Below, in pieces: positions 1 to 6,707 of a stretch of 13,593 nt of DNA. The DNA lies in contig CABTWG010000034.1 of the NCBI GenBank assembly GCA_902488455.1, positions 1 to 13,593 on the forward strand. The letters run 5' to 3'. The DNA is from an uncultured Peptoniphilus sp. (GTDB taxonomy: Bacteria; Bacillota; Clostridia; Tissierellales; Peptoniphilaceae). Positions within the stretch are counted from its first letter, which is position 1. Every line of letters begins with the position of its first letter. The notes beneath the pieces were generated by a model. That model made no database searches and was not told the origin of the DNA. It worked only from the letters and a program-made list of their open reading frames with translations. The position numbers were made by a program, and so were the translations under genes.

Positions 1-889
1 AGATACTTTCATCATCACATTCGTATGCTTTTCTAAATGCTTCTGACAGAGTCGCTCCTGTACCCATTCCGCAAGGGTTTGTATGTTTAACAGCAATTGC
101 AGTTGGAATATCTCCGAAGTTCTTAAGTGCCTTTATTGCTCCATACATATCATTTAAGTTGTTGTAGGAAATTTGTTTTCCATGAAGAACTTTATATTCG
201 ACTTTGTCTATATTTTCTTCTTCATAGAAGGCTGCCTTTTGATGTGGATTTTCTCCATATCTTAGGACTTCTTTTAGAACGTACCTAGGTTCAAGTACCT
301 TGTCGAACTCTTCTTCTTCACCAAATGAATTGAAGTATCCAGCGATTAAACTGTCATATCTTGCAGTTAGATTAAAAGCTTCCTTTGCAAGAGTAAATCT
401 AAAGTCTTCGTCACAAGAATTTTCTTTTAATCTCTTTAGAACTTCATCGTATTGGTTTCTATTGGTTACGATTAACACGTCTTTATAATTTTTAGCAGCT
501 GATCTAATCATAGATGGTCCGCCGATATCTATATTTTCGATCATTTCATCGTGAGAAGCGCCTTTCTTTAGGCATTCTTCAAATGGATATAGGGAGTTAA
601 CCACTATATCTATTGAAGTTATACTATGTTCTTTTACAGTTTTTACATGTTCTTCATTATCTCTCTTATAGAGGATTGCTCCATGTATAAGTGGATTTAA
701 AGTCTTAACTCTTCCATTTAAAATTTCTGGGAATTTAGTAACTTCGTCAATTTCAATTACTTTAAGTCCGCTTTCTTTTAATTTTTTGTATGTTCCACCT
801 GTACTTACTATTTCGTAACCAAGTTTTTCAAGTTCGGTTGCAAATTCTACGATTCCTTCTTTGTCATATACTGAAATTAGTGCACGCAT
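1..889 (-). CDS. purH: Bifunctional AICAR transformylase / IMP cyclohydrolase, N-terminal part (runs off window)
   Basis: PurH carries out the last two steps of IMP synthesis: formylation of AICAR with 10-formyl-THF, then ring closure of FAICAR. The window holds the first 296 codons; the 3' end lies beyond position 1. The N-terminal cyclohydrolase domain (about residues 1-195) shows STGGT at 29-33, NGRVKTL at 58-64 (Lys62), SLYPF at 99-103 (Tyr101), IDIGGPS at 120-126 (Asp121) and AAKN at 131-134 (Lys133), which match the known catalytic positions. The transformylase domain begins with RYGENPHQ and reaches the KHTNPCG motif. The ATG at 889 shares its A with the TGA stop of purN (TGATG), so translation is probably coupled. 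It is the last gene of the pur operon visible here; purD and purL are not in the window and may follow to the left. Confidence 0.96.
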   Translation of the reverse strand, partial: MRALISVYDKEGIVEFATELEKLGYEIVSTGGTYKKLKESGLKVIEIDEVTKFPEILNGRVKTLNPLIHGAILYKRDNEEHVKTVKEHSITSIDIVVNSLYPFEECLKKGASHDEMIENIDIGGPSMIRSAAKNYKDVLIVTNRNQYDEVLKRLKENSCDEDFRFTLAKEAFNLTARYDSLIAGYFNSFGEEEEFDKVLEPRYVLKEVLRYGENPHQKAAFYEEENIDKVEYKVLHGKQISYNNLNDMYGAIKALKNFGDIPTAIAVKHTNPCGMGTGATLSEAFRKAYECDDESI

Positions 890-1512
890 CAATTATTACT
901 CCTTATCTTTACTCTATTTCCTACTACTTCTAAATTTCCATGGGCGAATAATTTTACAGACTCAGGCAAGATTTTATGTTCTTCCTTCAAAATTTCTTGT
1001 TGCAATCTATCTGCATCATAAGAAAAATCTACATTCACTACCTTTTGTAAAATTATCGGACCTGCATCGGCGATTTTATTTACAAAATGCGTTGTGCATC
1101 CACTTACCTTCACTCCTCTTTCTATGGCAGCTTCATGGACTCTTATTCCATAGTAGCCCATTCCACAAAATGACGGGATTAGTGATGGATGTATGTTTAT
1201 AATTCTATTTGGAAATTCATCTATAATTCTTTCTGGAATTATCTTTAAGTATCCAGCTAAAACAACTAAATCTATTTCGTATTCTTTTAATTTTTTTAAT
1301 ATCTCTTCATTGTCTTTGATGAAGAAATTATCTATTCCTTCGTTTTCTGCTCTTTTAAGTCCAAATGCTTTTTCTCTGTTTGAGATGACTAGAGAAACTT
1401 CTGCTCCAAAATCTCTATCGTTTTTCGAAGCGTCAATTATAGCTTGAAGATTTGAACCTGATCCAGAAACTAGGACAGCTACTTTAATATTTGAGTTCGA
1501 TTTCATTGCCAT
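889..1512 (-). CDS. purN: Phosphoribosylglycinamide formyltransferase (GAR transformylase, folate-dependent)
   Basis: PurN transfers a formyl group from 10-formyl-THF to GAR, the third step of purine synthesis. The 207-residue protein has the SGSGSNLQ phosphate-binding loop at 16-23. The catalytic Asn-His-Asp set is visible as Asn106 and His108 in INIHPSLIPSF and Asp149 in ADAGPII. The EEHKILP segment near 177-183 is also typical, and the length matches the family. The start is uncertain: ATG codons at 1512 and 1506 are both in frame, and neither has a strong Shine-Dalgarno sequence. With the 1512 start the gene overlaps the end of purM by 29 bp, which points to translational coupling. The stop overlaps the purH start by one base. 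Confidence 0.95.
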   Translation of the reverse strand: MAMKSNSNIKVAVLVSGSGSNLQAIIDASKNDRDFGAEVSLVISNREKAFGLKRAENEGIDNFFIKDNEEILKKLKEYEIDLVVLAGYLKIIPERIIDEFPNRIINIHPSLIPSFCGMGYYGIRVHEAAIERGVKVSGCTTHFVNKIADAGPIILQKVVNVDFSYDADRLQQEILKEEHKILPESVKLFAHGNLEVVGNRVKIRSNN

Positions 1513-2509
1513 CTACAACTTTTCCGATCTCATAGATAGAGTCGTAATCTTTAAAATGGTCAAGTACCTTATCTCTATCAGATTCCTTAACTACAAACAC
1601 CATTCCAAGGCCCATATTAAATGTGCTATACATTTCTTTTAAATCGAGATTTCCCCATTTCTTTAAAAGTTCAAATATATATGGAATCTTTACATTTGTT
1701 ACATCTATACTTGCTGTCAAGCCTTCTGGCATCATTCTAGGTATGTTTTCGTAGTAGCCGCCGCCAGTTATGTGGCAAGCTCCCTTAACTTCTACCTTTT
1801 CCATAAGTTCAAGCATTTCTCTCACGTAGATTCTAGTTGGTGTTAGAAGTGTCTCTCCTAGAGATTTTTCTAAACCTTCAACTTTATCTGTAAGTTCATG
1901 TCCTGATCTTTCAGAAACTATCTTTCTAACTAATGAATATCCATTTGAATGTATTCCAGATGATGAAAGTCCAAATATGATGTCACCTTTTTCTATTGTA
2001 GATCCATCGATGATCTTATCCTTGTCTACAATTCCAACTGCAAATCCAGCTAAATCATAGTCTTCACCATGATAGACCCCTGGCATCTCTGCAGTTTCTC
2101 CACCGATTAACGCCATATTTGATATCTTGCAACCTTCTGTCACACCTTTTACAATTTCTGCCATTCTATGAGGTTCAAGCTTCGCTGTTCCAATATAATC
2201 CAAGAAAAATAATGGTTTTGCACCTTGGCAAAGTATATCATTTACGCACATGGCAACACAGTCTATTCCAACTGTGTCGTTTATATCCATACTTTGCGCT
2301 ATGATAACCTTGGTACCTACCCCATCTGTTCCAGAAACTAGTACCGGATTTTTATAGTTCATACCTTCTAAACTGAATAGCCCAGAAAATCCACCTATGG
2401 ATGATAGAACTTCCTTACCATGGGTCGCTTCTACCATAGATTTTATAAGTTTTACTTCCTTTGCTCCAGCTTCAACATCAACGCCAGAATCTTTGTAATT
2501 AATTGACAT
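1484..2509 (-). CDS. purM: Phosphoribosylformylglycinamidine cyclo-ligase (AIR synthetase)
   Basis: PurM closes the imidazole ring, converting FGAM to AIR with ATP. The 341-residue protein begins with the family's usual YKDSGVDVEAG. It has the ATP-binding segment LVSGTDGVGTK at 57-67, GGETAEMPG at 136-144, and a later HITGGG-YYENIPRMMPEG block. I place the start at the ATG at 2509 because AAGGAG lies 6 nt upstream; this Shine-Dalgarno runs straight on from the purF stop codon. An in-frame ATG at 2515 abuts the GGAG directly and is unlikely to be used. An open frame extends a further 22 codons upstream, but only as overlap with the end of purF. The gene lies between purF (10-nt gap) and purN (29-bp overlap). 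Confidence 0.97.
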   Translation of the reverse strand: MSINYKDSGVDVEAGAKEVKLIKSMVEATHGKEVLSSIGGFSGLFSLEGMNYKNPVLVSGTDGVGTKVIIAQSMDINDTVGIDCVAMCVNDILCQGAKPLFFLDYIGTAKLEPHRMAEIVKGVTEGCKISNMALIGGETAEMPGVYHGEDYDLAGFAVGIVDKDKIIDGSTIEKGDIIFGLSSSGIHSNGYSLVRKIVSERSGHELTDKVEGLEKSLGETLLTPTRIYVREMLELMEKVEVKGACHITGGGYYENIPRMMPEGLTASIDVTNVKIPYIFELLKKWGNLDLKEMYSTFNMGLGMVFVVKESDRDKVLDHFKDYDSIYEIGKVVDGNEIELKY

Positions 2510-2519
2510 CTTCATCTCC

Positions 2520-3791
2520 TTATTCAAATGGATCGTATCCACCAAAACATCTTTCATAGAACTCACCATTTCCACAAGCTCTATTTAGTCCGTCCAAACT
2601 TAAAAATGCTAGGGAATCTGCACCTATAAGTTTACGGATATCTTCCACAGATCTTCCGTTTGCGATTAATTTTTCTGGACTAGGTACGTCGAATGTAAGA
2701 GACTCTGATCTTATTACTGGAGGGCTCGCAATCCTCACGTGGGCTTCTTTTGCTCCAGAATCTCTAAGTATTTCTATGACGTGTTTTATTGTATTTCCTC
2801 TTACTATTGAGTCGTCTACAAGGACTACTCTCTTGCCTTCAATTAGAGATCTTATAGGCGATAATTTCATCTTTACGCCTTTTTTTCTCATTTCATCTGA
2901 TGGAAGTATAAATGTCCTTCCAATATATCTGTTTCTAACTATTGCTTTTTCATATCTTATACAAGAAGCTCTTGAAAATCCAAGTGCTGATATCATTCCT
3001 GAATCTGGTGATCCTACTACTATATCTGCATTTACTGGAGATTCTTTGCAGAGTTCCATACCCATATTTATTCTTGATCTGTAGACGCTTGTTCCATTTA
3101 TGAATGAATCTGGTCTAGCTGTATATACGAAGTCAAATACACATGGTGTTGCCGTGAAGTTTCCAGCTCTTAGTGATTTTACTTCGTCCTTTGTAACTAA
3201 TACAATTTCTCCTGGTAGTAGATCTCTTTCTACTTCTGCATCGGCTCCTGTGATTCCACAAGTTTCTGTTGAGAAGATGATTTCTGAGTCAATCTTTCCC
3301 ATTGAAAGTGGTTTTATTCCGTGAGGGTCTCTTATTGCTATCATCTTATCTTTTTTTGCAAAGATAATTGAGTATGCTCCCTTTAAGTTTAGGATATATT
3401 CAGGTATTTTTTCAATTGGACCGTTTAAGACAGTAGCTATTTCTTCTACATCTCTATCATCTAAAAATTTGCCGTCTACAGCTATAATTACTTGGTCCTT
3501 GCCATCTGGATAGTATTGCCATGGCATAGGTAGTGTAGTGATATCATCATCTGAATATTCATACTTAACATGACCGATTCCTGCGTATCCACCGATACTG
3601 TTTTTGTTGTCGTGCTTTATATTATCAGATACTAGGCCTCTTCCCTTGATCTCAGATATCTTTTCATTTTCAATTAAGCATATGCCCATGGCCTCTTGTC
3701 CTCTGTGTTGAAGGGCATAGAGACCAGCATAAATTCTTAAAAATACATTTTTATTTTTCTTTTGAGAAAAAACTCCATATATTGCGCTCAA
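2520..3791 (-). CDS. purF: Amidophosphoribosyltransferase PurF with a degenerate glutaminase domain
   Basis: PurF makes phosphoribosylamine from PRPP, the committed step of purine synthesis. The C-terminal phosphoribosyltransferase domain looks functional: VVGSPDSGMIS at 258-268, RNRYIGRTFI at 286-295, and the PRPP loop VVLVDDSIVRGN at 322-333. The N-terminal Ntn-glutaminase domain keeps its general pattern (YGVF, LQHRGQEAMG at 27-36) but has lost its chemistry. Residue 2 is Ser where the nucleophilic Cys belongs. HVKYEYS at 74-80 replaces HVRYATAG, AVDGK at 104-108 replaces AHNGN, and the segment that normally carries SSDTE is missing. The protein is 423 residues, against roughly 465-505 usually. 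The Fe-S cysteine pattern of the Bacillus enzyme is only partly kept (Cys217, Cys406, Cys415). The start is TTG at 3791, 8 nt after GAGG; an in-frame TAA two codons upstream excludes a longer N-terminus. I infer ammonia-dependent activity. Confidence 0.93.
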   Translation of the reverse strand: MSAIYGVFSQKKNKNVFLRIYAGLYALQHRGQEAMGICLIENEKISEIKGRGLVSDNIKHDNKNSIGGYAGIGHVKYEYSDDDITTLPMPWQYYPDGKDQVIIAVDGKFLDDRDVEEIATVLNGPIEKIPEYILNLKGAYSIIFAKKDKMIAIRDPHGIKPLSMGKIDSEIIFSTETCGITGADAEVERDLLPGEIVLVTKDEVKSLRAGNFTATPCVFDFVYTARPDSFINGTSVYRSRINMGMELCKESPVNADIVVGSPDSGMISALGFSRASCIRYEKAIVRNRYIGRTFILPSDEMRKKGVKMKLSPIRSLIEGKRVVLVDDSIVRGNTIKHVIEILRDSGAKEAHVRIASPPVIRSESLTFDVPSPEKLIANGRSVEDIRKLIGADSLAFLSLDGLNRACGNGEFYERCFGGYDPFE

Positions 3792-3794
3792 ATT

Positions 3795-4271
3795 TTAGTC
3801 CTCGTAAATATATTCAGTTTCTTTTATCTTTTCTTCCATATCAAGTTTCATTTGTTTAAGTTTGTTTCTTAAATTTTCATCTGAAACTGCTAGTATTTCT
3901 GCAGCTAGGATTGCAGCATTTTCTCCACCATTTATAGCTACTGTTGCTACTGGTACTCCACTTGGCATTTCAACTGTTGAAAGTAATGCTTCAAGTCCAC
4001 CTAGTGTTGAACTCTTAACTGGGATTCCAATTACAGGTCTTGTGGTCATGGCAGCTATAACTCCACTTAAGTGTGCTGCTTTTCCTGCGATTCCTATAAA
4101 TACTTTTGATTCTTCTTCTGCAGATTTTACATATTCTTCAAGAAGTTTTGTAGCTCTGTGGGCAGAGATTACTTTAACTTCTGTTTCTATATCAAATGAT
4201 TTTAACTTTCTAACTACTTTGTCTGCTATTTCCTTATCAGAAATAGAGCCCATTATAACTGAAACTCTCAT
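3795..4271 (-). CDS. purE: 5-(carboxyamino)imidazole ribonucleotide mutase / AIR carboxylase
   Basis: PurE forms CAIR, either from N5-CAIR (class I, working with PurK) or directly from AIR and CO2 (class II). The 158-residue protein has MGSISD at 7-12, SAHRAT at 36-41, an AGKAAHLSG loop at 62-70 and MPSGVPVATVAI at 102-113. SAHR and AAHL resemble class I, but Lys64 replaces a Gly of the usual GAGGAAHLPG loop, and GGLEALLS replaces the usual GLDSLLS. No purK lies beside it. The class is therefore open, with class I-like favoured. The ATG at 4271 has GGAG 5 nt upstream. The stop codon is followed by three bases and then the TTG start of purF, in the same reading frame, so the two genes are separated only by this stop. 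Confidence 0.94.
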   Translation of the reverse strand: MRVSVIMGSISDKEIADKVVRKLKSFDIETEVKVISAHRATKLLEEYVKSAEEESKVFIGIAGKAAHLSGVIAAMTTRPVIGIPVKSSTLGGLEALLSTVEMPSGVPVATVAINGGENAAILAAEILAVSDENLRNKLKQMKLDMEEKIKETEYIYED

Positions 4272-4294
4272 TCTTTCTCCGTTCTTTAAATAAA

Positions 4295-4978
4295 TTAAAT
4301 ATCTAAATATTTAGATAGTTCAAGTGGTTCGATGTACTTGCCGTCTTTGTATGCTCTCATGTTTCCACCACTTACTTCGTCGATTAAAACAATTTCTCCA
4401 TTTTCTTTAAGTCTTCCGTATTCAAGTTTGATGTCGTATAGTTTTAGTCCTTTTTCTTCTAATATGTCTCTTATGATTTCAGCGTTTTCAAGGTTTTGTC
4501 TTACTATTTCGTCGTATTCTTCTGCTGTTAATATATTTAGAGCTACAAGTCCATCTTTAGTGATTAGTGGGTCATTTCTATCATCATCTTTTAATGTTAT
4601 TTCTGTGTATCCTGGAAGTGGTTTGCCTTCTTCGATATAGCTTCCGTATCTTCTTATAAATGATCCTACAGCTACAAATCTTGTTATTACTTCAAGTCCA
4701 TGACCAAAGATGGTTATAGGTTCAACTTCCATTAAATTGTTTTCAAGATCAGAGTCAACATAGTGGCTCTTTACATTTTTTTCACGAAGTTTTTCAAAGA
4801 AGAATTTAGAAACTTTTAAGCATTCGCTACCTGCTCCTTCAACAGATCCTGCGACTTCATTTCCGCCTGTATCAAATACACCATCTGTTCCAGTCATGGT
4901 ATCTTTAAATTTTAAAAATATCTTTCCATCTTCTGATTCTAGTACGTTTTTTGTCTTACCTTCGTAAATTGTTTTCAT
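4295..4978 (-). CDS. purC: SAICAR synthetase (clostridial-type PurC)
   Basis: PurC condenses CAIR with aspartate using ATP. The 227-residue protein opens with the family's YEGKTKNV at 5-12. It has RFVAVGSFIRRYG (the R-x-AxGS-x-x-RR-G motif), the KDDDRNDPLI substrate motif, LYDIKLEYGR, and LIDEVSGGNMR where many PurCs have DEISPDTCR. The EVSGGNMR ending and the TDGVFDTGGNE insert near the N-terminus are, from memory, typical of a clostridial subtype. The start is the ATG at 4978 with AAGGAG 6 nt upstream. The open frame runs 51 codons further upstream, but that stretch is the riboswitch and terminator and its translation resembles no PurC. It is the first gene of the operon; PurE follows after 23 nt. 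Confidence 0.95.
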   Translation of the reverse strand: MKTIYEGKTKNVLESEDGKIFLKFKDTMTGTDGVFDTGGNEVAGSVEGAGSECLKVSKFFFEKLREKNVKSHYVDSDLENNLMEVEPITIFGHGLEVITRFVAVGSFIRRYGSYIEEGKPLPGYTEITLKDDDRNDPLITKDGLVALNILTAEEYDEIVRQNLENAEIIRDILEEKGLKLYDIKLEYGRLKENGEIVLIDEVSGGNMRAYKDGKYIEPLELSKYLDI

Positions 4979-5003
4979 AATACACTCCTTAAATTTTTTC
5001 ATT

Positions 5004-5049
5004 AAAAGAGCCCAGAAAGATAGGTCAGCGAAACCTATCCTCCTGGGCT
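5004..5049 (-). terminator. Intrinsic terminator of the PRPP riboswitch, upstream of purC
   Basis: On the minus strand AGCCCAG (5049-5043) pairs with CTGGGCT (5015-5009). An inner stem GATAGGT/ACCTATC lies around the loop TTCGCTG, and the hairpin is followed by CTTTT. The 5' arm lies inside the conserved AAGCCCAGG segment of the aptamer, so the terminator and the folded aptamer exclude each other. It ends about 25 nt before the purC start and therefore works as an attenuator for the whole operon. Confidence 0.85.
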
Positions 5050-5127
5050 TTTGTCCCTTCGGTGTAGTGCATAGCACTGTGCCGCTTGGTCCTTTACGAT
5101 TGTACGGATCCCTAGGCACTCTTTCGC
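5028..5127 (-). ncRNA. PRPP riboswitch (ykkC family, subtype 2b) controlling the pur operon
   Basis: The minus-strand leader carries ykkC-family signatures in order: GTGCCTAGGGATCCG (5119-5105), GGACCAAG (5092-5085), ACACCGAAGGGACAAAAGCC (near 5065-5046) and AGGAGGATAGGTTTCGC ending at 5028. From memory this closely matches the PRPP-sensing subtype described upstream of purine genes in Thermoanaerobacter, including the ACACCGGAGGGA...AAGCCCAGG block. The P1 stem is GCGAAA (5127-5122) with TTTCGC (5033-5028). Folding of the aptamer occupies the 5' arm of the terminator, so PRPP should switch the operon on. This fits, because PurF consumes PRPP. A small hairpin GCTCAA/TTGAGC (5142-5126) precedes P1 and shares two bases with it. 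No guanine aptamer precedes it, although such tandems are known. The subtype call rests on sequence resemblance and gene context. Confidence 0.88.
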
Positions 5128-5155
5128 TCAAATTTCTTGAGCACTTTCTAATGCA

Positions 5156-5184
5156 ATAATACCAGTAAGAAATTATACTGTCAA
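5156..5184 (-). promoter_or_regulatory. Sigma-A-type promoter of the pur operon
   Basis: A perfect -35 TTGACA (5184-5179), a 17-nt spacer and -10 TATTAT (5161-5156) are read on the minus strand. The expected start is about 5149. The leader would then be about 170 nt and begin just before the riboswitch. No PurBox-like repeat was recognised next to it. Confidence 0.85.
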
Positions 5185-5241
5185 CAAGATTTTTTCATGA
5201 GATGTAAAAAAATAATTTCTTACAAGTTTTAAAAATATAAC

Positions 5242-5265
5242 AAAAAAAGAGACACGAGGTCTCTT
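5242..5265 (-). terminator. Intrinsic terminator after the nitroreductase gene
   Basis: On the minus strand AAGAGAC (5265-5259), loop CTCGT and GTCTCTT (5253-5247) form a perfect 7-bp stem followed by a T run. It starts 3 nt after the TAA stop of the nitroreductase gene and closes the PAP2-nitroreductase unit upstream of the pur promoter. Confidence 0.9.
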
Positions 5266-5268
5266 AAT

Positions 5269-6051
5269 TTACATTGTAAATGTAGCTATCTTAAGCATAT
5301 TGTTTGCTTCTTCTAGTTTTATATCCCATTTAGATTTTCTTCCCATAGCTTTCATAAGCTCTTCGAAGTAATACATTATTACACCACAGTCAACTAGCGT
5401 CTTAGTTCTATCATATGTTTCTACCATATAAAGTTCCATAGCTGAATTCTTAATCAAAAATCTCCATGGTTGTAGGTTCATGTAGTTAGGTGCGTATCTA
5501 ATAGTTGACATAATATTTAGAATTCCGTATTGTTCCAAATCTTCTGGAGTTGCAGGATGATTAAAATCATCTACAAAAACTATTTCTGATACAGGTTTTC
5601 TTTCGCTTTGAGTCTTAGGATCGAAAAGTTTTCTAGCTTTTGGATATCCAAATGCGATTAGATAAGAAATATTGGCTCCTTCTTCACCAAATACTGCTTT
5701 ACAAGTCATTTCATCTACATTATCAACTGTAATCCAGCAAGTTGAAAGTCCAAGTCTAATAAGTTCTGTGTTTATTTTTTCAAGATAATATCCTATTTTT
5801 AGTTTGTCTTCATCTGAATTTCCTTTTGCAGAAAGACCGATGTAATGAGGTGCAACTATCATTGTGTTATTATATCCAGCTTTTCCTTCTAGTCCTTTTG
5901 AAATGATCTTTCCATTTTCAAAGAGAATGTAGTTTTCTTCTTCTGAGTTATTGATTATTGATTTAACTTTGTTTAAAATTTCTGCATCAGCAGATTTGTC
6001 TGTGAAGTTTCTAACTGATTTTCTTTTTTCTAAAAAGTTTGTAAGTAACAT
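5269..6051 (-). CDS. Nitroreductase-family flavoprotein (TM1586-like)
   Basis: This 260-residue protein belongs to the FMN-dependent nitroreductase superfamily. The N-terminal part has the phosphate-contacting RKSVRNF at 10-16 and LGLSTCWI at 100-107. A second block, MSTIRYAPNYMNLQPWRF at 181-198, looks like the A-P-S-x-x-N-x-Q-P-W-R-F element that usually sits near the N-terminus. This order resembles the TM1586-type subfamily, in which one chain carries two related halves; that assignment is from memory. The substrate is unknown; such enzymes reduce nitro compounds, quinones or flavins with NAD(P)H. The start is the ATG at 6051 with GGAGG 5 nt upstream; a longer frame to 6084 only overlaps the preceding gene. 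The PAP2 stop ends one base before this start, so the two are co-transcribed. A terminator follows directly. Confidence 0.85.
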   Translation of the reverse strand: MLLTNFLEKRKSVRNFTDKSADAEILNKVKSIINNSEEENYILFENGKIISKGLEGKAGYNNTMIVAPHYIGLSAKGNSDEDKLKIGYYLEKINTELIRLGLSTCWITVDNVDEMTCKAVFGEEGANISYLIAFGYPKARKLFDPKTQSERKPVSEIVFVDDFNHPATPEDLEQYGILNIMSTIRYAPNYMNLQPWRFLIKNSAMELYMVETYDRTKTLVDCGVIMYYFEELMKAMGRKSKWDIKLEEANNMLKIATFTM

Positions 6052-6052
6052 A

Positions 6053-6580
6053 TTAACCTCCGATAAAAATTCTGATTTTCTCATATAGAATTAAGTATAG
6101 TATCCAAGCTATAAAAGCTCCTGCCACCGTATCTGTTGGATAGTGAACTCCAAGATATACTCTTGAAATAGCCATAAGAATTGCAAATATTAGAAATACA
6201 TAAAAATATTGTGGAAATATGCTTTTTAATACGAAAAATATTGTAAAAGCAGCATTGGTATGGCCAGATGGAAATGAATAGTCATTTAAATCTATTCCCA
6301 GTGTATTTATAAATTCATCTACCCAGTATGGCCTAGGTCTCTTTCTAATAATCTTTATGATGTGAACCACAATTCCGTTTACTACTAGCATTGAGCCTAG
6401 TTGCAGTCCTATATTTCTAGTTGATGCTATTAAAATAAGTAGAGCTGTCATTATTGTTAAAAATACTGGACCACAAATATGTGTGAAATTTTTAAAGAAG
6501 ACGTCTAAAGGATGACATTTAATCTTCTTATTAAGTATCTCTATAATAAGAGAATCAAATTTTTTTATAAATTTACCCAT
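6053..6580 (-). CDS. PAP2-family membrane phosphatase
   Basis: This 175-residue integral membrane protein is a PAP2 lipid phosphatase. All three active-site motifs are present: K-x6-RP (Lys76, Arg83, Pro84), PSGH at 104-107, and SR-x5-H-x3-D (Ser139, Arg140, His146, Asp150). Hydrophobic segments lie at about 36-54, 60-76, 109-120, 126-140 and 150-166. The active site would face the outside of the membrane. Likely substrates are undecaprenyl pyrophosphate (BcrC/PgpB-like, cell-wall lipid recycling) or phosphatidic acid; the sequence does not decide. The start is ATG at 6580. There is no Shine-Dalgarno, and a consensus -10 sits about 7 nt ahead, suggesting a leaderless mRNA. The nitroreductase gene follows after 1 nt, and its GGAGG lies in the last codons of this gene. 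Confidence 0.9.
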   Translation of the reverse strand: MGKFIKKFDSLIIEILNKKIKCHPLDVFFKNFTHICGPVFLTIMTALLILIASTRNIGLQLGSMLVVNGIVVHIIKIIRKRPRPYWVDEFINTLGIDLNDYSFPSGHTNAAFTIFFVLKSIFPQYFYVFLIFAILMAISRVYLGVHYPTDTVAGAFIAWILYLILYEKIRIFIGG

Positions 6581-6587
6581 TACTTTT

Positions 6588-6616
6588 ATTATAATACAGA
6601 AAACAAATGATTTAAA
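6588..6616 (-). promoter_or_regulatory. Promoter of the PAP2-nitroreductase unit
   Basis: The -10 is a consensus TATAAT (6593-6588) on the minus strand. With a 17-nt spacer the -35 would be TTTAAA (6616-6611), a 4/6 match. The expected transcription start (6581) is one base from the A of the ATG at 6580. Confidence 0.65.
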
Positions 6617-6664
6617 GGAGTTTTGTGATACTTTAGTTATTATATTAATAATATTTAGACAAGC

Positions 6665-6702
6665 AAAAAACCAAAAGCGAATTTATTTTTCACCTTTGGT
6701 TT
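6665..6702 (-). terminator. Intrinsic terminator of gpmA
   Basis: On the minus strand AAACCAAAGGTGAA (6702-6689) pairs with TTCGCTTTTGGTTT (6681-6668) over 14 bp with two G-T pairs, around the loop AAATAAA, followed by more T residues. It starts 5 nt after the gpmA stop and separates gpmA from the PAP2 unit. Confidence 0.9.
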
Positions 6703-6707
6703 GTAAT

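Noticed and set aside
861..2304. Plus-strand open frames across the pur genes
   Set aside because: They are antisense shadows of purN/purM with no family resemblance or ribosome binding sites.
2510..2575. Upstream in-frame starts for purM
   Set aside because: These codons overlap the end of purF; the family's normal N-terminus and the Shine-Dalgarno spacing favour 2509.
2520..3791. purF as a decaying pseudogene
   Set aside because: The frame is intact from start to stop, the transferase motifs are preserved, and the operon spacing is normal, so loss looks confined to the glutaminase chemistry.
4979..5131. 51-codon N-terminal extension of purC in the same frame
   Set aside because: It lies on the riboswitch and terminator, resembles no PurC sequence, and the ATG at 4978 has a good AAGGAG.
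5128..5268. Possible guanine (purine) aptamer in tandem with the PRPP aptamer
   Set aside because: No purine-aptamer core was found; the promoter lies immediately upstream of the PRPP aptamer, and the rest is AT-rich with one terminator.
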